Below are positions 38,706-49,231 of a stretch of 64,000 nucleotides of DNA, piece after piece. A program made the translations under genes and the position numbers. The stretch spans positions 16,491,834 to 16,555,833 of the forward strand of contig OU015523.1 in assembly GCA_907165065.1 (NCBI GenBank), read 5' to 3'. Origin of the DNA: Caprimulgus europaeus. Its lineage: Eukaryota > Chordata > Aves > Caprimulgiformes > Caprimulgidae. Positions within the stretch are counted from its first letter, which is position 1. Each line of letters opens with the position of its first letter. Below the pieces are notes generated by a model that did not search any database, was not told where the DNA came from, and was given only the letters and a program-made list of their open reading frames with translations.

Positions 38706-38810
38706 GGAGACGTAACCTTCTTACCACGCTCCTCATCGCCTTGCCATGGGCTCTTCTCCTAACCTTGTGGCACCAGTACCCAACCACCCGCTACCTCAGC
38801 CTGCTGAGAA
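38699..38810 (+). CDS. B3GAT1L: Glucuronyltransferase coding exon 1
   Basis: Encodes residues 1-37 and the first base of codon 38: the cytoplasmic tail, the membrane anchor and the start of the stem. The LLTTLLIALPWALLLTLWHQ segment matches the B3GAT1 anchor, which ends in VWHQ. The donor is GAGAA|GTAAGT. Confidence 0.88.
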
Positions 38811-41800
38811 GTAAGTGCAAGAGTTCTGCTGTCAGTGTGCTGGTGGCTGTGATGATTGCTGGTGCGAACCCTTGGCAGGAGATGCTCTCTCATGGGATGG
38901 GTCAAAGACAAACTTGCCTGAAGGCCCCCTCAGGGTCTGCTTACAGCAGGCAAGCAAACTGCTCCTAAGAGCACATTAAACATGCACCTTAGGCTGGCTT
39001 TGGGGAGAGGATGCTGATGTGCTGAGCACTGACTCCAGACACGTGTCCCCAGCACTCTCTGGAGCGGAGGCAGCCCAGCAGTGATTAGTTCTCTAACATT
39101 TTTCTTCTTCTTCCTTCCTTCCTTCCTTTTGTCCCAGAAGAGACAGATGAGAACGTGACCTCTAAAGCTCTCCTCAATGGTACATCTGCACTGAGAGAAG
39201 AAGGCCTCCCATCATGCATTCGGCAGCAGCAAAGCATAGGAGCAACGCCTAAAGTCATCCAGAATTATGTGTACTCCAGGCCTCCCCCATGGTCAGACAC
39301 CCTGCCAACCATCTTCGTTATCACCCCTACCTACACCCGGCCTGTGCAGAAAGCTGAGCTGACCCGTCTGGCCAACACCTTCCTCCACGTACAGAACCTG
39401 CACTGGGTGGTGGTGGAGGACTCACCCCGGAGGACCAACCTGGTGTCCAACCTGCTGGAGAAGGCAGGGCTCAACTTCACCCACCTCAACGTGGAGACAC
39501 CCAAGAGTCTGAAGCTGGGGCTGTCCTGGATTCCATCCCACACCCCGAGGGGGACACTGCAGAGGAACCTGGGGCTGCACTGGCTGAGGGACAGCTTCAG
39601 CAACACCGCACCACCAGAAGGGGTAGTGTATTTTGCCGATGATGATAACACCTACAGCCTGGAGCTCTTTGAAGAGGTAAGAGGCATAAAATTACATGGG
39701 ACAGACAAGCAGGATACATCTGCAAAGCCTCTTAAGACCAGGTGCACTTGCAAAGACCTCTAAGATAGGGCTACCATGTGGACTTTTAGCGTCAGCTGGG
39801 AGACCTGCACTCAGTGGGAGCTGGGTATAGGGCAGATACAAACCTATAGTGATGCAAGCCCAGCAGCCATGCTCTAAAGGGCTGGAAGAGCAAAGAGCAC
39901 ATCCGTCATGGTGTGCTGCAGATGCAGATAGCCACTCACACAACGTTGTACCAGCTAAAACCCCTTTTGCCAGGGACCAGAGGATATATACTCCAGAATT
40001 TATACCTCTCCTCAGGGAGAACTGACCTGATTTAATAAGCACCAAAGACAAACTTCTGGAAAAGCATAAATCTGCACTGTTGTAGGGGTATGATGGGGAT
40101 ATTCAAAAAATTGGCTGAATTTCTAATCTACCTTTTCTCCTTGGCTGCCCTTCTGTATTCTGAGTTTCAGCCACCACAACAAGGCTGTGCCCCTGGGAAC
40201 ACAGAAGCTTGCCCAGACTTCTGCTGGAAACCTGGCTTTTGTGAAATTCCAAGTCTAATGTAAACTTGCAAAAATGATTATTCAGTAAGCTCCCTTGTCA
40301 CCAATTTAAGCCAAACTGTACTACAACACTTGAAATACAGAGTTATGCATCAGAACACATTTCCAGTTTTCAGAATTTTTTAGATCTCTGTTAAGCTCAT
40401 CCTTTCCAATTATGTTCCAGGTCCTTTCTGACAATTTCAATAAACCCTGACTCTTTTAGGCAGTAGCCGTGGATGGAAGAACAGGGGTGGGGGGAGTTTG
40501 CAATAAATGAGGACAAAGGTGCATCAGTCAGAGAGGGAGATGACTTGCATAAGGGTGAAGCTGGAGTGGAGTTGATAACACAGAGCTAGAGGCCTGGTAG
40601 AATTTGTTTGGCATTTACAAAAATCAAAAAAATTTACAAAAACTTGTAACTGTTCAGATGAGATCAGAAAACCAAAGGTTTTCTTTCTTCTGAGGGACTG
40701 AAAATGAGCATGGAAAAGCAGTGAGTTTAATGTTCTGAGAAGAACATGCTAAAACAGCCTTCTGGCTTTGCAAGCTGTAGATCTTCAAGCAGTAGCACAG
40801 GTGAACAAAAGCTTGTGCTGCCTAGAGCTATGTGATTGTGTGGGAAGTGAACGGGGGAGGACAGGTGCCAATGAATGTAGAGGATGGTACGCTAACGGGG
40901 TGGGACAAATGTCACGGGGCTGAATCCTCACAGCACTGTTTCTCTCTGGCACACAGATGCGCTACACACGGAGGGTGTCAGTCTGGCCGGTGGCTTTTGT
41001 TGGGGGGCTGCGATATGAGTCCCCAAAAGTGAGCCCAGCAGGGAAGGTGGTGGGCTGGAAAACGGTCTTTGACCCTAACCGGCCCTTTGCTATTGACATG
41101 GCTGGATTTGCTATCAGCATCAAGCTGATTTTGGAGAAGCCTCAAGCCAGTTTCAAGCTGGAAGGAGTTAAAGGAGGCTACCAGGAAACCAGTCTGCTGA
41201 AGGATCTAGTGACTATGGATGGGCTGGAGCCCAAAGCAGCCAACTGCACAAAGGTGAGTAGGACAAGAGACCTTGAAGATACATTCTCCTTCCTGGGTCC
41301 TGGCTGCTTTTGCAGCCTCCTGCCATGCTCCTCCACCTTCCACTGTGCCTGCCTTGTGCTGGTGCATGTCAGTGCCCAATGGTGCTGGGCCAGACAGGCA
41401 GAGCCTGCCAAACACTTCATGGCTGCAAAGCTCAGAGAGTGCTGAGGAACAGGTAGTGCTATGCATTCTGTGTTAATAAAGAGCCTCAGCTGTATAATTT
41501 GCACCCAGATTGCTTCTTCAAAACCCAAGAAGATTGGCAGAGGGTAGAGTCTGGGGTTTCAGTCCAGAATCATCCCTCCTCCTTGTCACTGTTTCATGCT
41601 CCTGTGAAGTCTCTCCCAGGTTCAACCCCTTTGAATCCCATGTTTCAAACAGCTGTGAGCCCCAGGTTACTGAGGACCCCACCCAATGGATGCGCTGCTC
41701 TCGATGTTTCCATGGCATCCAGAGCCCCTGAACTCTTTGTGATTCTCTCTAGGTATTGGTCTGGCACACAAGAACTGAGAGGCCCACTCTGGTTAACGAA

Positions 41801-41839
41801 GGGAAGCGTGGATTTACAGACCCCAGAGTAGAAGTGTAA
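38699..41839 (+). CDS. B3GAT1L: B3GAT1-like beta-1,3-glucuronyltransferase (GlcAT-P type), four coding exons
   Basis: The exons (38699-38810, 39138-39676, 40957-41253, 41753-41839) join in phase and encode 344 residues; human B3GAT1 has about 334. The product is a type II Golgi enzyme that transfers glucuronic acid from UDP-GlcA to terminal galactose of N-acetyllactosamine, giving the HNK-1 precursor. Visible features: a basic start (MLRRRN); a membrane anchor at about 7-24; a stem with sequons N43 and N51; YSRPPPWSDTLPTIFVITPTY (82-102); the DDDNTYSLELFEE block with the Mn-binding acidic triplet at 205-207; WPVAFVGGLRYESP (227-240); GYQE with the presumed catalytic Glu at 294; and C-terminal VLVWHTRTE. 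Further sequons are N150 and N313. The start has A at -3 and an upstream in-frame stop. It is clearly closer to B3GAT1 than to B3GAT2 or B3GAT3. The stem and residues 158-176 differ from mammalian B3GAT1, suggesting a paralogue; the symbol is given on that basis. Confidence 0.9.
39099..39130 (+). repeat. TTC/TTCC polypyrimidine repeat at an acceptor
   Basis: TTCTTC units pass into four or five TTCC units. It lies immediately upstream of the exon 2 acceptor (TTTTGTCCCAG) and supplies its polypyrimidine tract, so length changes here could affect splicing. Confidence 0.8.
39138..39676 (+). CDS. B3GAT1L: Glucuronyltransferase coding exon 2
   Basis: Encodes residues 38-217: most of the stem, the UDP-binding fold and the DDDNTY metal-binding motif, ending at ELFEE. 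The acceptor is TTTTGTCCCAG and the donor GAAGAG|GTAAGA. The exon ends in phase 0, at the same protein position as the split before MR-x-TRRVSVWP. An open frame antisense to it (39331-39651) is a shadow. Confidence 0.92.
40957..41253 (+). CDS. B3GAT1L: Glucuronyltransferase coding exon 3
   Basis: Ninety-nine codons (residues 218-316), from MRYTRRVSVWPVAFVGG to EPKAANCTK. It carries the acceptor-binding region, DMAGFAISI and the catalytic Glu of GGYQE. The acceptor is CTGGCACACAG and the donor ACAAAG|GTGAGT. Phase 0 at both ends. Confidence 0.92.
41753..41839 (+). CDS. B3GAT1L: Glucuronyltransferase coding exon 4 (terminal)
   Basis: Follows the acceptor TTCTCTCTAG and encodes VLVWHTRTERPTLVNEG to FTDPRVEV, then TAA at 41837-41839. 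It matches the conserved B3GAT C-terminus, which ends in VEI or VEV. Confidence 0.9.
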   Translation, partial: VLVWHTRTERPTLVNEGKRGFTDPRVEV

Positions 41840-42880
41840 GCAGAGAGCCAGCTCCAGGGTGTGAGTACTCTTGCCTTTATTGTTTTGGGCAAGACAAATA
41901 ATCTGTAACTGTGTCCTTATTTATGCTATTATTTCCTCACAGAATGCATATATGATTGTCCCACTAACTCCCTTACCATGCCACCCTTTGCACAAGAAGT
42001 AGATCTGTATCTTTACCCACTTACAGTCTGCATTTCATACTCATTCGAGCTTTCTTGCAGTCCACATGGAAGCTTTGCCTGCTTACAGACAGAGAGAAAA
42101 GGGACAGAAGAACCCTATGGTTTCACTCAGTATTAATGACAAGCCAGATTTCTTGCTCCCCAATTTCTGCCAGCTCCAAACTCTCTTTAGTGTGAGAGTG
42201 TCCCTACAGTGTGTGCACAGAGATGGCACTCCTGCAGACAAGCTTTGCCACAGCAGCCCCGCCACTTCTCAGTGCTCCATGCATCCACCTTCAGCTTTTA
42301 TCCTGCATAAACAACTGTGGTCTGGGTGCAGCAGGGAAAGGCTGATGGGACACTTAGATGACCTCAAAACAGGAACCAGCAAAGAGCAACCTACAAAGAA
42401 TCTCACAGAGTTTGAGGGGCTCGGTACCAACATTACCAGAGCTAAGAAAACATCTTCTGCTGAGGACAAATAGTGAAGGCACTAAGAGTTCCTTTGTGGT
42501 CCACAGAGCCAGGTTCAGCAGCAGGATGGGGGCAACCACCACAGGTGAGGGCATGAATGTATCAGAGATCAGTGATATGTTCTTAGCAGTAGAGGTTGAT
42601 GAAAAACAGGCTTCAGAGGAGCTATGACCTCCTCCACCAGCTGCCATGACTGCTGATACCAATCTCTGCCCTTGGCAGACCCCTAGCCCAAAAATCAGAG
42701 TAGAATAAAGATGTCCAATTTGGAAGTACCTAGCTCTTTCTCAAATGACTCATATCTGTGGCAGGATGCAGGATGCTGAATGATTTACTCCTACTTTGGA
42801 TGATATTCCAGGGCTGCTTTCAGTCCTGACCCCAATATACAGCTCAGCTCTACCAGTGGAAATAAAACTGACAGCTTTTA
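41840..42880 (+). other. 3' UTR of the glucuronyltransferase (extent inferred)
   Basis: No exon of another gene was recognised. AATAAA hexamers at 42704-42709 and 42861-42866 are candidate polyadenylation signals, giving a 3' UTR of roughly 0.9 or 1.0 kb. The open frame at 42358-42627 (+, 89 codons) lies in this region; see findings. Confidence 0.45.
42704..42709 (+). terminator. Candidate polyadenylation signal
   Basis: Canonical AATAAA about 865 bases after the glucuronyltransferase stop codon, on the coding strand. A second copy lies at 42861-42866. Confidence 0.4.
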
Positions 42881-43167
42881 TACAGGCAGTCATGAGTACT
42901 TCAACTTCTGCACTGATCTACTGTGTGCATTACCAGTAGCTGCATACAGCATTTCCACATCATCTCATCATCTCTGAGTGACAGCCCTACAGAGTGCAAA
43001 GCAACCCCAGCGCCTGTACACCCAGCAGCAGATGGGAGGGACAGGAGTCAGCTGCCTAAACACAGACTGGTGTTTAGGTGCTGCCATAGGGACCCAGGGG
43101 CAGCCTGCCTGGCCTCCTGTAGGGCACAAACTCTGCTGTATCTGCCAGCTTTTCATTAATATTTCAG

Positions 43168-43792
43168 TGTGGTGGTTTCACTTGGCTGGCAGGCAAGCAC
43201 AGCTGTTGGCTCACTCCCCCCCTCAAGGGGACAGGGGAGAGAATTAGGGACAAGGGTAAGGAGACTTGTAGGTTGAGACAAGAACAATTTAATAATTTAA
43301 ATAAAAGAAAACTTAAAATAATAATTATATTTAAATAATAATAATTATAATAATAGTAATTAAATATGCAAATGAGTGATACACAGTGCAATTGCTCATC
43401 AGCCACCAACCAAGCCCAGCCCATTCCCAGATAATGATCCCAGAGGAGCAACAATCCTGAAACTTCAATCTCGGAAGAGCAAGAGCCTGAACAAAAGTCA
43501 GAGAGAGCAAGAAAGAGAGAGACCCTCATTAATATACTGAACATGCCGTTATACGATATGGAATATCCTATTGGCATATCCACATGCTAATTTAGCTTAT
43601 TAATTTAAATATTCCTCAACCCCTGCTAGATCTTGCCCTTGTAAACTAACAAAAGTCCTTCGCTTCCAGCGACAAAAAAGAAAACATTGGTAAGTTATCA
43701 ATGTTTCTCTCATAACAAATCCAAACCAAAACACAGCGCTGTTCTAGCTAGTAAAAAGAAACCGAGCTCTGTCTCTGCTAAAAACCAGGACA
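43168..43792. mobile_element. Solo LTR of an avian endogenous retroviral-type element
   Basis: The segment starts TGTGGTGGTTTCAC and ends AAACCAGGACA (TG...CA). Internally it has GGCTGGCAGGCAAGCACAGC, CTCACTCCCCCC, GTAGGTTGAGACAAGAACAA, an AT-rich stretch, ACACAGTGCAATTGCTCA and ATGGAATATCCTATTGGC. This order matches a widespread LTR family of avian genomes. No internal gag/pol/env sequence or second LTR is present, so it is a solo LTR left by recombination. I did not find a convincing flanking duplication. Orientation is uncertain: the family is often seen read from the TGTCCTGGTTT end, which would make this copy minus-strand. Confidence 0.8.
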
Positions 43793-46210
43793 CTCATATC
43801 CTAGCAACCCATAAATGATGCTAGACACCTCTGCTTAGGCAGCAGCCCCTCTTTTAACCTGTGCTGCTGTGAAATCCACTAGCAGTAACAAGCTCCTTTT
43901 ACTTACCCATCCATACTGGGTCTGCAGTAGGCTAAAGCTACAGTTGCCCAAACTCAGCTCATAAGGATTCAGAATCCAGTTAACCAGTTTGGAGTTAGCA
44001 CTTACTTTGTAAAGGATGAGCAGGCTTATAAGAACTCAGACAGATTAGATTTGCCTTGCCTGTTTGTCAGAGGAGGGGCTGACTGCTCCACTACAGGTGC
44101 AGAATGTGGATGCAATGTTTTCATAGATGTGCCATTGATGTATTGGCGCTTTTGTCCTCACCTTCTGCCCCCTAAGCCAAATTCAGCCATCCTCCATGAG
44201 AAATACCACATCCCTGCTATGGATTCTCATGAGAATGGCTCCCCATAAGTCATTTATGATGAGGAAGGAAAGTGACCAGTCTGAGAGATGGAGACACTGC
44301 CACCCATTCACCAGGAGAATTTGCACCCTTATCTAAATCCATCCTCTCAGGATGCTTTCAAGCAAGAGTCTTGGCTGGGCCAGCTCTGTAGATGTTGAAG
44401 GAGCTCTCCACTTGCATGAGCAGAGAATGTGACCACAATCCCTTCTGCACCTGCCAAGTGAGCAGGCAGCTCCACTCCAGGAGACACCTGCAAGGTAAAT
44501 TGCTTGACTGGGAAGTCAAGCAAAATCATTAGATTTCCCCCCTTTAAGTTTTAAGTTGAGATCTCTGCTGATGGCTACAGTGAGTTGTGTAGGCCTCTAC
44601 CATCACGGCTGCTGAGCTTCAGAACCTTAACAGACATAATTTAGGTAAGCCAGCGCTGAGGGGAAAAAAAAAAAAGAGGAGGTAAAATTGCTCCCCTGAG
44701 AATGTTCTGTTCTTAGACACACTAGGGAGAATATTTCTGTCTTTCCCTCTTGGCAATTAGTCCTCACTGAGGATCAGATCAAGCTGGTCAAGTCCCAGAC
44801 CTCTTTCCTCTTTAACACCTGCAGATGTGAGCCAGGCAGACGTTGCTTGGTGGGGGATTTGGTGCTCTGTTAATTAGTTGGACCACTTATGTGGCTGCTT
44901 GGCATGTGTGTCTAATTGGTGGATTACCACAGACACGGTATAAAGGGACCTGCAGATCATGTGAACCCCAAAAACTGGGTTTCAGTGGGTGCTGCATAAG
45001 TAGCAGCTCTTCCGTCCCAGCTGGAGTCCACTCCCTTGCTTGCCTGCGTTCCCACCACCCTTAGCTGTGTGCAGCTGAACCACAGCTGTGTTTGTGAGTC
45101 TGGGGGAGAAGACTCTACCTGCCAAATCAGAGCAGATCTGCAAAGGGTTAGCAATAAGACACATCAGGGTTTTGCTTTTCACAAGAGACAACAAGAAGAA
45201 AAAAGAGCTCAACATTTAAAAAAAGGAAAGTGTTTTTCTTTTCTGCACGAGAAATTCTACTTGTTTTGCTGCCCTGAGAAGCATTAGACAAGATATGAGA
45301 TGTGCTGGGATTGAGAACCAGGGGTGAGATCCTCAGCTCCTTCCCCAGCCTCTTTGTGCAAAGTGGAGGAGCAGGAGGGACAAAAAGGGGGGGTCTTGGA
45401 GCCCATTTTCAGCTGGACAAAGGCTTTCACTGTGGAGATACTGTGGAAAATGGCCATAAGCCTGGTCTCTGAGAAACATTGTGCAAGAGTAGGACATGCA
45501 GAGTAGGAAGGGGAATGTGGAAGATGGGGGAAGTCCTTGGGATTGTCTGTATTGCAACAGGGGTCCCAGAGCAAATAAGAGCTATGACAGCGTACGTCTC
45601 TGCTGACTGTATTGAAACCCCCTCGGAATACAGGCTTTGGCTTCTGAGAGCAGGAGATGGAAATTAATTTCACTTCATATTTTTCTTCATTAAAGCCCTG
45701 AAAACTATCACTCAAGACTGATGTTATTAAAAGTACCCATTCTTATTACTAACATCTATTTACAGGCATCTAAGAGAGAAGAGTTTGCTTAGGTTAGCAT
45801 AGGACTCCTGCTGCCTTGTGGTACTTGGAAACAGGGAAAGAAGTTCACCTGCATTTCAAAGCTTGCAGACAGACTGAACAGGGATCCTCAGATCTCATCC
45901 TCCTGCTCTTTCTTTTAAAAAAAAAAAAAATCAGAGAGGTTAAAATAATGATTTTACTGGTGAAAAAAATCTTTCAAAAACTTTTGCTAATTCATAAATA
46001 AAATATCCTAGCTAGGGCTCTGCAATGCAGATAGAACAAGCAGCTCTTCAGCCATATCCCAGCCTGAAGCTCTGTGTAGTGTGGTTGAGGAACCTGGTCA
46101 CTGATGCCAGCCTAGTGTCTACCTGAGCCAGGGAACAGCCCTGCTGGAAATGCATCTCCTGTCCTGTTGTACTGGATGTGATACCAACACCTCTATCTCC
46201 TTCTGACCTC
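43793..46210. other. Intergenic stretch, no gene recognised
   Basis: No conserved coding segment or known repeat was recognised apart from short A-runs (for example 44659-44672). Open frames are short and lack splice context. Confidence 0.5.
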
Positions 46211-46512
46211 ATAGAATCATAGAATGGTTTGGGTTGGAAGGGACCTTTCAAGGTCATCTAGTCCAACCCCCGTGCAGTGAGCAGGGACATCTTCAACCAG
46301 ATCAGGTTTCTCAGAGCCCTGTCCAGCCTGACCTTGAATGTTTCCATGGATGGGGCTTCTACCACCTCTCTGGGAAACCTGGGACAGTGTTTTCACCACC
46401 CTCATTGGAAAACATTTCTTCCTTCTGTCTGGTCTGAATCTCCCCTCTCTTAGTTTAAAACCATCACCCCTTCTCCTGTCGCTACAGGCCCTGCTAAAAA
46501 GTTGGTCCCCAC
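46211..46512 (-). mobile_element. CR1 LINE, 3' part, minus strand
   Basis: Begins with the reversed tail CATAGAATCATAGAATGG and GGTTGGAAGGGACCTT, then CATCTAGTCCAACCCC. It continues through reversed ORF2 end sequence (CTACCACCTCTCTGGGAAAC, AACATTTCTTCCTTCTGTCT). About 300 bp. Confidence 0.93.
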
Positions 46513-47194
46513 TGAAACTCTTCTTGTGTTTGTTTTGACAGAGGCAGCGGGCAGTGGTGGTTCCCGAAGTCTGTCAGCAACCCCAGCAGCTGCACGCACT
46601 GCCTGTTCTGCCCAACCCTCTGCTCCACCGCTGGAGGATGATAGACACCCCCAAAACGTAACCACACCGATCTGCTCCCACTGCCCAAAGGGTGGTAACA
46701 AAGCAGGGACGGAGCTGACGTGGTGCCCTGCTATCCTACAGCTCTTCACCTTTGACTTTGTGTGCTGGCTCCCGTTCCCCACCTGGGAGAGGAGTGCTTC
46801 CCTTCCCCTGCGGGCTCTGTGTTTTTAACCATTCGTAAAAATTTATTAGATGCGATCTCCATTCGCGGCTGTGCCAGCATAGAGGCTGAAATCCAGGATG
46901 GGTGCAGGTGCCTCTGCAGATCCCTCCTGGCATATCATCAAACATGAGCTTCAGCACAGCAGCTGTGACCTGCAGTGGTTCAAGGACAGGAGCTGTCACA
47001 AAAGCACAAACGTGGATCTGTCGGCCTGAGGCTGGGACGCTCTCAAAACAGCTTTAAAATGAAGCTTGCGCATGACAGGCTCTCCCTCTGAATGATACAC
47101 TCAGATACCTACACCAGTCAGCCTCCAGTGTTGGAGAGGGAGCTGTGCAGAAGCTCCTCATTTGGGGTTGGGGAGCTCAGAAGAGATCTGGTGC

Positions 47195-47338
47195 CTACAC
47201 CTCAGCTGAGAACTCGAACTGCTCTTGCTTAAGGTTGTTTTGGAAAGTGCCATCCCAGATCCCCAGGCCCAGAGCCCTCTGGATAAAGTTCCTCTCCTGC
47301 TCTGGGAGACCTGGCATGTACTGTACCTCCACATCTCG
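47195..47338 (-). CDS. Candidate coding exon, unidentified
   Basis: On the minus strand a strong acceptor (pyrimidine-rich, ending GGTCTCTGCAG) precedes 46 codons with vertebrate-like codon choice and varied composition. They include DVEVQYMPGLPEQERNFIQ and GIWDGTFQNNLKQEQFEF. The segment then either stops (SAEV, TAG at 47195-47197) or is spliced at the weak GCTGAG|GTGTAG donor. I do not recognise the family and found no partner exon with confidence. It may be a last exon of a minus-strand gene starting near the 54.5 kb CpG island, a pseudogene remnant, or chance. Confidence 0.25.
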   Translation of the reverse strand, partial: RDVEVQYMPGLPEQERNFIQRALGLGIWDGTFQNNLKQEQFEFSAEV

Positions 47339-49211
47339 CTGCAGAGACCAGAAAGCAGGGGCAAAGATGAATGGACTTGAAAATGTTCCTGTCCTGGAAC
47401 CCTGCTGCAGCACCATGAGGTGCTTCAGTAGCCTCAAATTACATATACAGACTTGTTTCCTAGACCTTCAGAGAGGAAGACAGTTCTCTGATGTGGAGGT
47501 GGGTGAGAAGTGCTCAGAGAAGAGGAACCCCTCAGCCTGCATTCATCTCCTGCAAGAACATCGAGGAATGTGGAGAGACACCATTGAGAAATGTATCTTG
47601 AGCATGTAGATGACAACTGAAATAGCAAATGTAACAAGGTTTTCCAGTTGAACTTGGAAAGGCATGTGTGGCGGTGTGAAGAGAGAGGAGACAGCGTTGT
47701 GCAGAAGGGTTTCCCTTTCCCTCAATAAAACAGGAAGACAGCCAGGTGGAAGGCAGCCCACAAAGGAGGAGGTGGCAAATGAGGACTGAAGAAAGGATGC
47801 ACTGGATTAAAAGCACAAGTGTTGGTGCCATGTGTGTGCGTGGGGAGTGGTGTCACTGTGACTTTTCCAGGAAGATTCCTTGAATGACCCAGAAACCCCT
47901 CTAAGCATATCTTGAACACCATCTTCACTCAGGCCATGAGAAGCAAGGCTTTAGGCATTCAAAACACATCGAGGATTTCACAGCTGGGGGAAAGTTATGA
48001 GCAATTGAATCATCCCCCACCCAAGAAATTTGGGGCTGGCAGGAAACTTATTTATTTGTTGATTTATTTATACTAGAATTCTTCTCTGCCTATTCCTTGT
48101 TTAGTTTTGTTTTTTAGCTTAGATGACCTGACATGTTCATGAAGAAAGAATATTTTCTCCCCTCACCCCAGAACAGTGGAGCTTGGTGTTCACCAATGAA
48201 TGTCATATGTTCTGCACTCGCTTTACAATGGTGTCTTAAACTGGCAAGATAATCAGAAACACAGCAAGGAGGGGAGTTCAGTGAAGGGAATTGCAGTTCC
48301 TTTATGCAGGAGACGTGGGTGACACGAAGTTTCTGGCTCCAAAGCAATCATAGCGAGGTAAAAACATGTGCAAAGGAGTGTTTCACTGAGCAGATAGTCC
48401 CCATGGGATCTTGGGAAGCCTCCATGAAAGGAACTCTTTTAAGGGTATCTGAGAAAGGGAGTTGGTCCATGTTCCCTCAGATGGGGAATGAGCAGCTGTG
48501 CATCCTGCTATAGGACAGGGGCTAAAGTACAGGAGGGGGCAAAGGGGGTAAGGTGCCTTCTATCAGAGAGGGAAGCAGGAGAAATCAAAGAATAGGCAGC
48601 AAATAGAGACATGGAGAGCACATTTAAGGCTCACCTCATTAAGGTGAGGTTAAGGCTGGGGTCTTTTTGGATGGACACACCCAGCACTACAAGACCACCC
48701 TGCCAGCCACCTCAGCATGAAGAAATACTAACTGGGCTGTGAAAGCAGTGTCTTCTCTGGGCCTTAGAAAGGTCCTTACAGAGCAAGGGTCTGGCTTACT
48801 GGCACTGGATAGCAAGAAGGAAGCCTGGCTTCTACAAAACACTTTTCATTCTCCATTTGTCAGAGCTTTGTGTCCTGTCCTCTGCAGGAGGTTACAGGCT
48901 TTGCACTCCAGTAGGCTTTGCCAACCCATCCCTGCCACCAGGCAGATGGGCTTAATGCTTCCACCCAGCGTTAAACCAAGATTAAGTCCCCTTCTTTGTG
49001 ATTTTGATGAATGTGCAAGAGCGAGGGAATAAAGGAGATGATTTATGATCCTCCGTTTTCTCCTCCGAGATGGGCAGGGTTTCTGCCCGTATGAACAGGA
49101 GGGGATAAGGTGATTAATTCCCTGGCCTTTAATCTCACGCAGGTCCTACACTGGGTTCTGGCAGTGCCGATGGGTGCTTATAGCAAGGGCCCATTTCTGT
49201 TGCAAAGGATG

Positions 49212-49231
49212 CCCCCCCCCACACACACACA
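49212..49231. repeat. C-run followed by (CA)n
   Basis: Nine C pass into five or six CA units. Ordinary simple sequence. Confidence 0.85.

Noticed and set aside
43164..43583. 139-codon minus-strand open frame rich in Tyr/Asn/Leu
   Set aside because: It lies inside the solo LTR and its AT-rich tract; it is not coding.
48625..48655. Short hairpin (CTCACCT ... AGGTGAG) as a possible structured RNA
   Set aside because: A seven-base stem alone is expected by chance in a window this size, and there is no flanking support.
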